64,000 nucleotides of DNA from Pelagomonas calceolata. Lineage: Eukaryota > Sar > Pelagophyceae > Pelagomonadales > Pelagomonadaceae. This document shows, piece after piece, positions 1 through 10,012 of this stretch (positions are counted from its first letter, which is position 1; the number at the start of each line of letters is the position of its first letter). The notes beneath the pieces are model-generated. The model saw only the letters and a list, made by a program, of their open reading frames with translations, was not told the DNA's origin and did no database searches. A program made the position numbers and the translations under genes. The stretch is taken from contig CAKKNE010000004.1 of the NCBI GenBank assembly GCA_918797485.1, forward strand, positions 1,302,001 to 1,366,000. Reading direction: 5' to 3'.

Positions 1-726
1 CGCCGCGAGCGCGCCGTCCGTGGCCACCATCATGCCGAGCCAGCCGGCCGACGCGCTGAGGATCGCGCCGAGGAAGAAGGCGAAGGTCGTCAGCACGCCG
101 TCGAGCTTCGTGTGCTGGTCCTCCACCGAAAAAAGGGCGCAGAGGATGCCTCCCAACAAGACCACGAAGACGCTCAGCCACTTGTACTCCTCCTTCAGAA
201 ACGCCATCGCGCCTTCCTTGATCATCGCGCCGTACTTGTCCACCAAAGGACGGCCGACGTCCTTGCCCGTGGGCTCGCCCTTGAGCGAGAAGAACGTGTA
301 CGTCGTGAAGGCTAGTGCTAAAACGCCGCTGCGAGGGGCGTGGCGTCATGTCGCTGCCGCGCGATGCGATCGAGTCTCTCTCTCCCTAGCGCGCCGCGGG
401 CCCGCACTCCGCATCGAGGAGTCCTCGCTGCGTGCTGTGCGTGGCGCGCCGCCGCGGTCCCGCGCCAGGGCGACGGGGGTGGCACGCGCGTATCGCGCCG
501 CCGCCGCGGCCGCAAGCCAGCTCTTCCTGGAAGAGCGCCGGCCGCGGCGACGCGCGCCGGCGGTCCTCTGAACTCCCATCGCCGCGGTGCGCGGCTCGGC
601 GCGCCGGCGCGCCGTCGGCGATGCGTCAACTAGGCGAGCTGCTCAAGAGACACCGGCATTGCACCCGACGAGCGCCGGCAGCGCGATCTCGAGGACCGTC
701 TTGTCGTTCCGGGCGAAGGGGGCCAT
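1..726 (-). CDS. Membrane-bound H+-translocating pyrophosphatase, N-terminal part (cut by the left edge)
   Basis: Proton pump that couples pyrophosphate hydrolysis to acidification of vacuole-type compartments; a polytopic membrane enzyme. Two exons are visible: 665-726 (ATG at 726) and 1-328, separated by a 336-nt intron (329-664, GT donor, CAG acceptor, phase 2). Spliced, the protein starts MAPFARNDK..., crosses the first membrane segment (GVLALAFTTYTFF), then has the family motif EGAMAFLKEEYK followed by a second membrane segment and GAILSASAGWLGMMVAT, all as in eukaryotic V-PPases. The catalytic DVGAD-type loops lie beyond the window. In exon 2's frame a stop lies just upstream of the acceptor, which is why an upstream exon is needed; exon 1 is inferred from phase and hydrophobicity and is less sure than exon 2. 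The gene is divergent from PIG-M. Confidence 0.8.
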
Positions 727-1152
727 CGTCCCGGCGGGTTGCGCAGCACCTGCGGCTGCCCTACCACTCGCACGTACCAGTCGGTGCGCGCGCAAACGTG
801 GCCCTTTGGTTGTGCGTACCAGCCGTGCTAGTAGCCTCAACTTTGCGTCTGCGTCTCGTAGTAGGGCCTGCCGGAGGCGCACGGCCTCCCGGGGAGGCGC
901 TCGGCGGAGGTTTACTCCGGAGCTGGGGGCCGCGCGCGTGACACGCAAACGACCCCGTGGAGGTCCCGGAGACCGGCGGACGCTGACGCGTGCCCGGTGC
1001 ATGGTGCTCTCTCGCGCCCACTCGAACGACATCACGGCAGCCGCTTCCTAGTGTCTTACATGCCGCTAGCTCCAGCTCTCCGAGTTTTGGGGCTTTTTTG
1101 TGGCTGCCAGACGTCGTGCCGACGCGCCGAGGTCGTTGAGCGACGCCTCAGC
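727..1152. other. Divergent intergenic region between pyrophosphatase and PIG-M
   Basis: No convincing coding sequence. It must hold both promoters. The 24-bp CTAG-flanked motif (1048-1071, + orientation) and a GGCTGCC box near 1100 lie on the PIG-M side. Confidence 0.6.
1048..1071 (+). promoter_or_regulatory. CTAG-flanked upstream motif, copy 1
   Basis: CTAGTGTCTTAC, 3-4 nt, CCGCTAGCT; ends 81 nt before the PIG-M start codon and points the same way. One of nine near-identical copies in the window, eight of which precede a gene in the same orientation. The ends are an imperfect inverted repeat (GCTAGTG / CGCTAGC) around an asymmetric centre. Role as a core-promoter or transcription-start element is inference. 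Confidence 0.65.
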
Positions 1153-2442
1153 ATGCCCTCGCCCGCCCGCCGCGGCGGCTCCCAACAGCATGCACCAGCA
1201 ATCACGGCAGCAGCCCTCGCCCTGCGCTTTGCATTGGTAGCCGTCGCGTCGATAATCGACGCCTACAAGCCCTTGGGGCTGCGCTACACGGACGTGGATT
1301 ATGACGTTTTGAAGGACGGCGCGCGCGCCATGGTGCAAGGCGGCAGTCCGTTCCAGCGAGCGACGTATCGGTATTCGCCACTTGTATCATACCCTTTACT
1401 GTTAGATGTAAAGACGGGGCTACCGCTGGCCAAGCTGCTGTTCTGTCTGATGGACGTGCTGCTAGGCGACGCCATGGGTCAACTCGCTTCCCATCGAGGC
1501 GCGTCGTCGCACGTGCGGTTGCTCTGGTTGTTCAACCCGATCTCTATCGTTCTGTGCACGCGCGGGTCCTGGGACGCCGTGAGCGTTTATCTTGTGCTGA
1601 AAGCGCTACTGAGCAAGCGGGCTCCCGTGCAAGCGGGTTTATTGCTGGGTCTGGCGACTCATTTACGGCTCTATCCAGTCATCTATGCTGCGCCCTTCTT
1701 GTACAACCTCTGCTTCGAAGCACGACGACGAATTACGTGGGGCAGGGCTCTGGCGTTTGGTCTGGCGTTCGCTTCTGGTCTCCTCGGACCGACGCTCTAC
1801 GCCTATCATACATATGGCAATGTATATGTGGAGGAGGCCCTGCTTTTTCATTTAAGGCGAGCGGACCACCGCCACTCGTTTAGTGTCTTCTGGCTGCCCA
1901 TTTATCTTAGTAGGGCGCTGCAAGATTCAAGGTTAAACCTCCTACTCAAACTAGCGCCCTTCGCGGCTCATGTGGTACTGCAGGCCGCGTCACTCGTAGC
2001 CTTGAAAGATGATATAGATAAATGCGCCCTCGCCCAGACTTTGCTCTTCGTGGCCGCCAATAAGGTCTGCACCGCGCAATATTTTTTGTGGTGGCTCCCG
2101 TTGTTGCTTGTCGTCGTCGACGACTGGAGACTTATTTTAAGACCCTTGAGGAACTGGGTCTTGAGTTGTGGCCTCTGGCTGGTTGTTGCCTATGGGCTCG
2201 AGTTCCGCGGCTTACCGGTGCATATGTTACTGTGGGGCTGCTCCCTACTGTTCTTCCGGGCGAATGTGGATCTCTTAATAAGCGCCGTGTCGTCTCCACC
2301 ACCGGAGGCGAAGGCGCCTCCCCAAGTCCGCGTCTCGTCAATTGTGGAGGAGACGGACTCCTGGACGGACGACGGCGATACCGATGAGGATGTCGATGAT
2401 GAGGACCCGGGCGAGGCGTCGGGCTTTAGCTTGAAACTGTAA
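1153..2442 (+). CDS. PIGM: GPI mannosyltransferase 1 (PIG-M)
   Basis: Adds the first mannose to the GPI-anchor precursor from dolichol-phosphate mannose in the ER lumen. The 429-residue product has the family's usual length and multi-pass topology. Visible family marks are the luminal DXD-type motif in RYTDVDYDVL near residue 40, the following ATYRYSPLVSYPLL, LWLFNPISIVLCTRG near residue 125, and LGLATHLRLYPVIYAAPF. The frame is open back to 997, but the CTAG motif at 1048-1071 would then be coding, so ATG 1153 is preferred; the hydrophobic first segment begins some 15 residues later as expected. The C-terminus ends in an acidic tail (SWTDDGDTDEDVDDED) with no match I know. Two genes later in the window encode proteins with GPI-type C-termini. 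Confidence 0.88.
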   Translation: MPSPARRGGSQQHAPAITAAALALRFALVAVASIIDAYKPLGLRYTDVDYDVLKDGARAMVQGGSPFQRATYRYSPLVSYPLLLDVKTGLPLAKLLFCLMDVLLGDAMGQLASHRGASSHVRLLWLFNPISIVLCTRGSWDAVSVYLVLKALLSKRAPVQAGLLLGLATHLRLYPVIYAAPFLYNLCFEARRRITWGRALAFGLAFASGLLGPTLYAYHTYGNVYVEEALLFHLRRADHRHSFSVFWLPIYLSRALQDSRLNLLLKLAPFAAHVVLQAASLVALKDDIDKCALAQTLLFVAANKVCTAQYFLWWLPLLLVVVDDWRLILRPLRNWVLSCGLWLVVAYGLEFRGLPVHMLLWGCSLLFFRANVDLLISAVSSPPPEAKAPPQVRVSSIVEETDSWTDDGDTDEDVDDEDPGEASGFSLKL

Positions 2443-2492
2443 ATAACGATTTTGATGTGTGCACAGAGAGTCTTAAAACAGGGGTCGGGCGC

Positions 2493-2828
2493 TCACGCGA
2501 CGCGGCGCTTCTTGGCGGGCGGCTCCGCGAAGACCTCCGCGAGGACCGGCGCCGGGTCGGGTCGCGCGGCGCGGTACACGTTTTCGAGGAACTGCTGCTC
2601 GGCGAGGATCGCGCACGCCTTGCGCTTGTCCCAGTGCGTGAGGATGCGCGCGAAGCTCTCCGTCTTGCCCAGCGGCGGGAACCGCAGCAGACTTTGCTTG
2701 CCGGGGCTCTTTTGGGGCTTGTGAAAATCCCACGGCAGGCGGAACGTGCGGCGCTTGCCCGCGGGGGCGGCGTCGGTCATCTGCTGGCAGGGGCTGCGCG
2801 GCGTTCCCATTTTGTGCTCTTTTGGCAC
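2493..2828 (-). CDS. Hypothetical basic protein with C-terminal nuclear localisation-like tail
   Basis: Unrecognised 111-residue protein, convergent with PIG-M (stops 50 nt apart). It reads as real coding rather than shadow: the composition is balanced and aromatic (RRTFRLPWDFHKPQKSPGKQ, ILTHWDKRKACAILAEQQFL) and it ends PPAKKRRVA, an SV40-type monopartite NLS. The middle part could be a short helical domain. The start is either the first Met (2828) or the Met six residues on (2810). No function is offered. Confidence 0.5.
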   Translation of the reverse strand: MPKEHKMGTPRSPCQQMTDAAPAGKRRTFRLPWDFHKPQKSPGKQSLLRFPPLGKTESFARILTHWDKRKACAILAEQQFLENVYRAARPDPAPVLAEVFAEPPAKKRRVA

Positions 2829-3294
2829 CGGATCAACGCGCTGGCCAAAAAGCTTGCGACCCGAAAAACACGGGTTTTTCTGGAACGATCAAAACGTACT
2901 TGGGGGCGTAACGAGGCGCGAGCATCATGCTGGACGGCCTGAGTGAGAGTTCGCAGCCCGAATTAGGGCGCCAGCGAGCGATGGGGCAGCTTTTCGGGCT
3001 TGAGCGCACATGGAGCAGCCCACGGCTGCCCCGCGGCCGGTAGCGGTCCTCTGGCGAGGCCCGAGGCGTCCAGCGGGGCTGTCATTTTTTCTTCGGGCCG
3101 TTGTTGCCGTAAAGTCCACTAGCTTTCGGGCGGCAGTCTCCGGGAAATGGAGCTACTCTCGTTGGTTACGCGCGCGCAGCTCGTCGCACAACGAACGTAC
3201 AAACGATGAATTGCGGCAGCAGGTAAAACGGGCCGAGGCAGCCCGCTGAGCGAAATTGGAGCCGCTTTCGCGACGCTGGGGCTGCCAAAGGGAG
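2829..3294. other. Intergenic region
   Basis: Only short overlapping open frames without family resemblance. A GGGGCTGCCAAAGG stretch lies directly before the next start codon; similar GGCTGCC/GGCAGCC boxes precede several other genes here. Confidence 0.5.
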
Positions 3295-6200
3295 ATGGTG
3301 CCGGTAAGGGCAATCCTGTGGAGCATGCTCCTCGCCACGGCGGCCGCGGACGGCACGATCCGCCCCTACGGTGCGGCAAAGGCTGCCCCGCTGCCCCTGC
3401 GCAAGAACGCCGCCGAGGCGTCGACGCCGCACCCTATTCATGAAGAACGCCGCCTCAGCCACGGCGCGCCCCACTGCGTCCAGGACGGAGCCTTTGTGGA
3501 GGACGCCTGCGACTTATGTTATGGGGGCTGCGGCGCCTGCTGGGTCTACCTGAGCGATTCCAATGAAGTGGCTTGTGTCGACGAATCGGTCCACGCGTCC
3601 TGGGACGGCATGGCGACCTGTGTCAATGAAGATACCGTACCGAACCGCTCTACAAAATGGTGCGGCGCGACGCCGGCGCCGACCTACTTGTACTGCGAGG
3701 ACGGTTATGTGGAAGATTGCGAGGGAGGACACTGCTGCCCCGAGTCCTGGGTCGGGAACGGCGACTGCGACGACCACTACGAGTTCCTGCAGCATTGTGA
3801 TTTATCTTGCTACGAGGAGGACGGCGGCGACTGCGTCGAGACGCCGGAACCCACTTCTGTACCCTTCGAGGGCTGTTGTTTTTGGTCCTCGTCCGGCGAT
3901 AGTTGTGGAGACTGCGACCAGCCCGCTGCCAATGTGGACTGGTGCTCGTTCTCGCGGAGCAACTGCGAGAGTTGTAGTAATGCGGAGTGGTGCGGTTCCA
4001 GTGATATCGCGCCGCACGCGCCGGCGCCCTCCGTACGACCAACACCACAACCTTCGCCAAGACCTTCGCAACCGCAGCCGACGGACGCCCAGACCGTCGA
4101 CGGTCGAGTGGTCTTGCCCGACGGCGTGAGTTGCGGTGGAGGGACCTGGCACCTGCCGCAGAGCTGCGAGACCTGCTCTGGATATATTGACGGGCGCTTT
4201 AGTCCGCTGCAGAACTGCGTGTATGGCGTCGGGACGAACGGCCGGTGGAAATGCAAAAACGAAGGGTCGGGCGACATCCTGGAGCTGGACAATTCTTGTT
4301 TTGAGACGCCGGAGCCGTCGGCGGAGCCGACGTCGGGCCCGGCGCGCGAATCAAATTTTGCGTGGCGCCTCTCGACTCATCTCCACGCGACTCGCGCCGG
4401 TCGCGACGGCGTGTTGGGGGGGTCCAGGCTGCCTCGACGCCATCGATGCGATCCACGTAACGCAACTGATGGTCCATCGCACACAGGCCGGAGCCGTCCC
4501 CAGAACCGACGCCCGAGCCGACGACGAACAACGTCATGACCGATGCTAATATCCGGACGGCCGTGCACCACTGGCTCGACGATTCATCGAAGGCCGAACT
4601 TCTGTACGGCCACATAAGCGACTGGGACACGTCTACCGTGACGGACTTTTCATATTTATTCTGTGGAAATAGTCAGTGGTCCGGCTGCCATGGGAACGCG
4701 GGCGCCTTCGACGAACCGCTCAACGACTGGGACACGTCCGCCGTCACGTCGATGGACCGCATGTTCTATTTAGCATCATCATTTAACCAAGATCTAGATG
4801 GATGGGACACGTCTTCCGTACTGACGATGGAGGAGATGTTCGTCGCCGCGTCGGCCTTCGACGGCCGTGTCAATGGATGGGACGTCTCGTCGGTGCGAGA
4901 CATGTCTTCGTTGTTCGAGAAGGCCTCGTCGTTCAACCAAGAGCTTAGTGGGTGGAACCCCGAGACGGCGACGTCCCTCCAAGCCATGTTCTCTGGTGCT
5001 ACGTCCTTCGACCAGAACATCGAAGGGTGGGACGTCAGTTCCGTAACGACGACGCAAGAAATGTTCTACAATGCGGCAGCCTTCAACCGGCCTCTGAATG
5101 ACTGGTCCCTAAATCAAGTCACGAATATGATGGCCATGTTCACGGAAGCGACGTCCTTCAACCAGGATTTGAGTGATTGGAGTCTCGACGGCGTCGCGGA
5201 TGCATCGGACATGTTCTGGGGCGCTACTGCGTTCGACCAAGATCTGGGGTGGTGCATTCCCGCCTATACCGGTATTGGGGGGCTGTTCGGGCAGACGAAG
5301 TGCTACAGTTATGATTGCGGCATCGCGGGAATCGCGGGTGCCAACGGCGAGTGCGAGACGCCGGAGCCTTCAGCAGAACCGACGCCGGAACCGGGCGACC
5401 CGACCGCTTCTCCAGTCTTCGCGCCGACGCCGCGGCCTTCTTCAGAGCCCTCCTCCGAGCCGACGCCGCGGCCGTCCTTACGCCCTTCATCGAAGCCGAC
5501 GCCGCGGCCCACAAACAAACCGAGTCGGCGGCCCACGCCCGCACCGTCGCCGCGCCCTACGCCTAGACCGACGCTCCGGCCGAGCCGGCGCCCGACGCCG
5601 TCGCCCTCTCCACAGCCCGGCGACCCCACGGCCGCGCCGGTCCTCGCGCCCTCTCCGAGGCCCACGCCGGCGCCGTCGCGACGGCCAACGCCGCGCCCGA
5701 CGCGGAGGCCCACGCCTCGACCGTCGCCGTCGCCTTCGGCAAGACCGACGCGGCGCCCGACGCCCGCGCCGACGCCGGTGCCCGGCGACCCTACGGCGGC
5801 GCCCGTCTTCGCGCCGTCGCCGCGCCCGAGCGCTCGGCCGACGCCACGCCCTTCACCGGCCCCGACGCCGCGACCGAGCGTCCGGCCGACGCGCCGCCCG
5901 TCGCCGATGCCCACGCCGCGACCTTCATCAAAGCCGACGAGACGGCCAACACCGCGCCCGACGCCTGCGCCGACCTCGAAGCCCACGCCGCGCCCGTCGC
6001 CGCGCCCATCGCCCCGGCCGACGCCTGTGCCATCGCCGGCGCCGTCGCCAAAACCTACGTCGAGGCCTACCGCGAGCCCGACGCCGCGGCCCACCGCTCA
6101 CCCCACGCCGCGGCCGACGCCAATGCCGTCCAGCAAACCGACGCCGCGCCCGACGCCGACGCCGACCGCGACGCCCGGCAGCCCCACGGCCAGCCCGGTC

Positions 6201-8861
6201 TTCGCGCCGACGCCGCGGCCCACCTCGCGACCGACGCCGATGCCGACTCGGAGACCAACTCCGAAGCCCACGCCGCGGCCCACGCCAATTCCCACGCCTC
6301 TGCCGACGGCGAGGCCCAGCCGCCGGCCCACGCCGCTTCCATCAATGAGGCCGACCCCGGCGCCGAGTCCGCGGCCCACGCCGTCGCCGACGCCCGCGCC
6401 CACGCCGAGGCCGTCGCCGTCGCCCACCGCGACGCCCGGGAACCCGACGGCGGCGCCCGTCTTCGCGCCGACGCCGAAACCGACGCCCCGGCCGACGCCG
6501 GCGCCTTCATCAAAGCCCACACTTGGTCCTACGACAACACCCTTCGAGGGCTGCTGCTTCTGGAGCTCGACCGACGACGTCTGCGCCTCCTGCGACGCGC
6601 CGGCGTCACAAACGGACTGGTGCTCCTTTTCTCGCGATAACTGCGAGAGCTGCAGCAACGCTCAATGGTGCGGCGCCAACGATGTCGCCCCGCACGCTCC
6701 ACTACCAACCCCGCGGCCGACGCCCGTGCCGACGATCTCCGCCACGACCGTCGCGTCGTCGGCTTTGGTGCTCGAGGGCGTCTCCGCAGACGCTTTCACG
6801 GCCGCCGACGCGGCCGCCGTCAAGGCGGCGCTCGAGGCGGAACTAGTCGGTTCGAAAGTGACGGACGTGACCGCGGTGGCCGACGACACTGAAGCTTTAG
6901 AGGAAGCCATCTCCTCGAAGAGCATGCACCGGCGGCTGGCGGAGTCGTGCGTCGTTTCTTTTGTGGTCGAGGCGCCTGGCTCTGATGGAAACGCTTTATT
7001 AACCCGGTTGGCAGATGCGGTCGCCTGCGACGACTTCTCTGAAAGGTTAGCAAACGACCCGCTGTACGCGGCCGTGGATGTGGAAAGATCCCAGACCTAC
7101 ATCCGGGAGCGGTCCGAGGTGGCGGTCATCGTGCCCGTGAACGATGATTCTACAGCCGAGGACCAATCATCCAGTACAAGAGAACCCTTCGACGCCGCTG
7201 GAGCTTCCGGCGGCGCCGCCGCCCTCTTCACGTTAATCGTCGCCGCCGCCGTCGTCGTCCGACGGCGGCAACGCCAACGCAAGGTCTTCGCGCCCGCGAC
7301 GGTCACGACGCTGCTGGACGACGTCGAGGCCGCCGAGGACGTCGTCGAGATCAACATCGACGGGGAGACGGCGACCGTCCCGACGCCGCCCGTGCACGTC
7401 GCGTCGCCGGACCAGGAACAAAGGGTGCGGAGCCTGTCGAAGGAGCCGACGACGCCCTCTGCGGCGCGCGGCTTCCTCGACTCGGCGCGCGGCTTCCTGT
7501 TCGAGACCTTTGCTCGCAGGCGGAAGGTCGAGCGCCTCTTGACCTTCGAGGAGGGCACGGCGTCGGTTCGATGGCCGGGGTCGGAAGATTTGGTGTGGAA
7601 CGGTGGGCTCGCTTCTGCGTCGACGGGCTACTCCCTTGATTGTTCGCCGGCCCAGCAGATGGCGCTCGAGTTGGTGAAGGGGGCTCCCTTGGCACAACGG
7701 GCGTCGACGCTGCGGACGGCGCTCGACTCGCTACGAGTCTCTTGGGAGGTGGGACGCGTGCAATTCACGGTTAGAAGAGACAATTGTTTTGGGGACGCGA
7801 TTAGTGTGTTGGGGGAGCTACCTCCAGAAAAATGGCGCCAGCCCTTCTTCGTGACGTTTCGGGGCGAGCCTGGTTTGGACGCGGGCGGCGTCTCGCGCGA
7901 GTTCTTCTACAAGGCTATCAGTGAATTAATGGACCCGGCGAAGGGCGTCTTTCGCACTGTCGAAGGCAGTACCTATTATCCGAACGACGACTTCGTCGTG
8001 GCCGATGCGTTGCAGGGTTCGGAAGAGCGCGTCCTCACCTTCGCGGGCAGACTGCTCGGAAAAGCGTTACTGGAAGGCCACCACGTCCCTTCAGGATTCA
8101 ATGGTGTCTTGCTCAAGCACCTTCTCTCCTTACCGGTGTCGCTGACGGAGGATCTGCGGTTGCTCGACGCCGAGGTCGCGCGGTCCTTGGAGCTCATCAG
8201 TGCGATGAACGACTCTCAACTCGGCGACCTGGCGCTGACCTTTTCCGTCGCGCGACCTACGCTAAACGGCGTCCACGACATCAGTTTGAGGGGAGATGGT
8301 TGCGAGGAGGTCACGGAGGGCAACGTGAAAGAATTTGCGAGACTAAGAGCCACAGCTGACCTAGGGGGGCAGCAGACCTCGACTATCGGTGCCTTAGTAA
8401 GGGGCTTCCGCGACGTCGTGCCTGGAGCTGCGTTACTCCTCCTGGAGTCGCCCGAGGAATTACGGGAAGCGTTAGCTGGTGTAGAAAACATAGATGAAAA
8501 CGAGTGGCGCCGCGAGACGAGGTTGAGAGGAGCGTTCAAGGACGCGCCTTCTCATAAGGTCGTGGAGTGGTTCTGGGCGTACGTGGCTTCCCTCTCCCAC
8601 ACAAAGAAGGCGGAGCTGCTCCGGTGGGCCACGGGGTCCGCGCGATGCCCCTTAGGTGGGTTCGCGAAGTTGCACGGGCGGGACGGCGTGTTGAGGCCCT
8701 TCACGCTGACGTCGGTGGAGCTGGCGCAGTGCGCGTACCCGCGCGCGCATACGTGCTTCAACCGCATCGACCTGCCGCTGTTTTCGTGTCAGCGCGATTT
8801 GATCGACGCGTTCGCGGTCGCGCTGGACCCGCGGCACGCCGAGGCGTTTTCTATGGACTAA
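3295..8861 (+). CDS. Single-pass membrane protein: LNR, BspA repeats and PT-rich ectodomain with cytosolic HECT E3 ligase
   Basis: Two exons, 3295-4331 and 4487-8861, joined in phase 2 across a diverged introner; 1803 residues. In order: signal peptide; Cys-rich part with a Notch-type LNR near residues 147-182 ([14 protein letters not shown]); a Cys cluster beginning [16 protein letters not shown]; BspA/DUF285 repeats ([15 protein letters not shown] type) about 383-600; a Pro/Thr/Arg-rich stalk about 645-1027 with five [11 protein letters not shown]-like super-repeats; a second copy of the Cys cluster; a membrane segment about 1250-1270 followed by RRRQRQRK; then a HECT domain from about 1450 to the C-terminus with [29 protein letters not shown] and catalytic Cys1769 in [11 protein letters not shown]. 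The basic stop-transfer places HECT in the cytosol. It would pass ubiquitin from E2 through Cys1769. ATG 3295 gives the signal peptide. I know no characterised receptor-type HECT of this form. Confidence 0.88.
4332..4486 (+). mobile_element. Diverged introner element (intron of HECT receptor gene)
   Basis: 155-nt intron, phase 2, GT..AG. The left end CGGCGCGCGAATCAAATTT and right end CATCGCACACAG are worn versions of CTGTGTGGAAATCAAATTT and TTTCCACACAG; the inside keeps the family's ACGCCATCGA block. Target copies GTCGGGCC / GCCGGAGC match 5 of 8. The donor lies in the left target copy. Removal joins ...SAEPT to PEPSPEPT in frame with the BspA exon. Confidence 0.75.
5390..6530 (+). repeat. 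Degenerate PTPRPS-type coding repeat with five super-repeats
   Basis: Coding tandem repeat of 2-4 residue units (PTPRP, PSPRP, PTPAP). Five longer boxes of the form [15 protein letters not shown] begin near 5395, 5620, 5785, 6176 and 6439. It yields long open frames on the other strand and frames, which are shadows. It forms the extracellular stalk of the HECT protein; the product starting at 63842 uses the same unit. Confidence 0.85.
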
Positions 8862-8936
8862 TGTATATATAAGCGTATTTTCGTGAGCGGTGGGTAACGT
8901 GTGGATGTGTGCGCACAATCAACATATAGCTTACAC

Positions 8937-9638
8937 TCAGTAGTAGCCCGCGTGGAGCCAGAAACTCACGACGTGTCGGACGAGTTCCTTCGGGAGCATC
9001 GGAAACTTCGGCTCGAAGCTGCGCGTAAGCGTAGCGAGATGGGCTTGCTCGTGTTTCTTCCAGCCGCCGGCGTTTCTGACTCGTTCGATGTACGGGTGCG
9101 TGTTGTTCGTGGGGATCTCAGCGCCCGCGCGGAGTAATAAAGGCCACACACGGAGAAGATTCTGGTCGAGTGTCATCTCGAAAGGTGTCCTCCCAGAGTC
9201 ACTTCTTACATCTATATCAGCACCTGCGGCCAGGAGCATTTTGACGCAATTGGTGCGCGCCTTAGCCTTAGAACTTCCGCTTGCTGCAAAGTGGAGCGCC
9301 GTCCAGTGGAAATCAGACACAGCGTTCACATCCAGGCCCGCTTCGAGTAGTAACGACACCATTTTAATGTTTGCGACGTTAGCTGCATAGTGGAGTAATG
9401 TGTACCCATTATAATCGACCGCTTCCAAACTTGCCCCAGCGTCGAGAAGGAGCCTGAAGCAGGCCGTGATGTCGTCACCCGTAGCGTGGTAGTGTTCGTG
9501 TAAAAAGCACAAGTTGTGAAGAGGCGTTCTACCACGATACTCATTATCATCGGTTGCATCTGGCGACACACCTTCCGCAAGCAATCGCCGGAGCGTCTCG
9601 ACGTCACCGTTGAATGCGGCATCGTGGATGGGTGCCAT
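8937..9638 (-). CDS. Ankyrin-repeat protein
   Basis: 233 residues with about four to five ankyrin repeats (PIHDAAFNGDVETLRRLL, RTPLHNLCF, TLLHYAANVANIKMVSLLLE, TALHFAASGSS...VKMLLAAGADI, RTPFEMTLDQNLLRVWPLLL), then a basic linker and a C-terminal MLPKELVRHVVSFW segment resembling the short LPxEL-type tail common in algal ankyrin proteins. Probably a cytosolic or nuclear adaptor; partner unknown. ATG 9638 is preferred to an upstream Met (9701) because repeat 1 starts immediately. Convergent with the HECT gene, 75 nt between stops. An upstream CTAG motif at 9818-9841 points with this gene. Confidence 0.85.
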   Translation of the reverse strand: MAPIHDAAFNGDVETLRRLLAEGVSPDATDDNEYRGRTPLHNLCFLHEHYHATGDDITACFRLLLDAGASLEAVDYNGYTLLHYAANVANIKMVSLLLEAGLDVNAVSDFHWTALHFAASGSSKAKARTNCVKMLLAAGADIDVRSDSGRTPFEMTLDQNLLRVWPLLLRAGAEIPTNNTHPYIERVRNAGGWKKHEQAHLATLTRSFEPKFPMLPKELVRHVVSFWLHAGYY

Positions 9639-10012
9639 TGGGTGAGCGCGAGAGCAGCAGCTCCTGGGCCAGACCAAGAGAGCAGCTTGAGGGCCAGACA
9701 AGAGAGGCTAAGATATGGACGGCCGAGCGAAAACACACAGCCAGGCGCCGCGCGAAGACGGTGCGCCGATAGTGGTCCGCGCAGAGGCGACAAGCTCTCC
9801 ACTGCCAAGGCGGCGTTAGCTAGCGACCGCTAAGACACTAGAAAGCACAGTGCCTCCACTTTGCAGGCCGATAACGGTGCAGCTCACGGTTCTCCGGGTA
9901 AGGTAGACTCGCACCGGTCATAAAAAACGCTGCACGCGTCGACACCGGCGAAAACCGCGCGACAGAGGGTCCCACAGCCACCCCAAAAGAGCGTTGACGC
10001 GCGACCGCACAA
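9639..10012. other. Divergent intergenic region with short direct repeat and CTAG motif
   Basis: Holds an imperfect direct repeat GGGCCAGAC(C)AAGAGAG at 9665-9681 and 9691-9706 and the minus-oriented CTAG motif. No coding sequence is supported. Confidence 0.55.
9818..9841 (-). promoter_or_regulatory. CTAG-flanked upstream motif, copy 2
   Basis: Reverse-complement copy (AGCTAGCGACCGC, TAAGACACTAG), 179 nt upstream of the ankyrin gene start and in the same orientation as that gene. Confidence 0.6.

Noticed and set aside
318-1035. Overlapping frames upstream of PIG-M
   Set aside because: Mutually overlapping on both strands with Arg-rich products; only the short pyrophosphatase exon at 665-726 has support.
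5173-6348. Long open frames (plus and minus) inside the PT-rich stalk
   Set aside because: They come from the repetitive GC-rich codons of the HECT gene; the products are Arg- or Gly/Val-only low complexity without start context.
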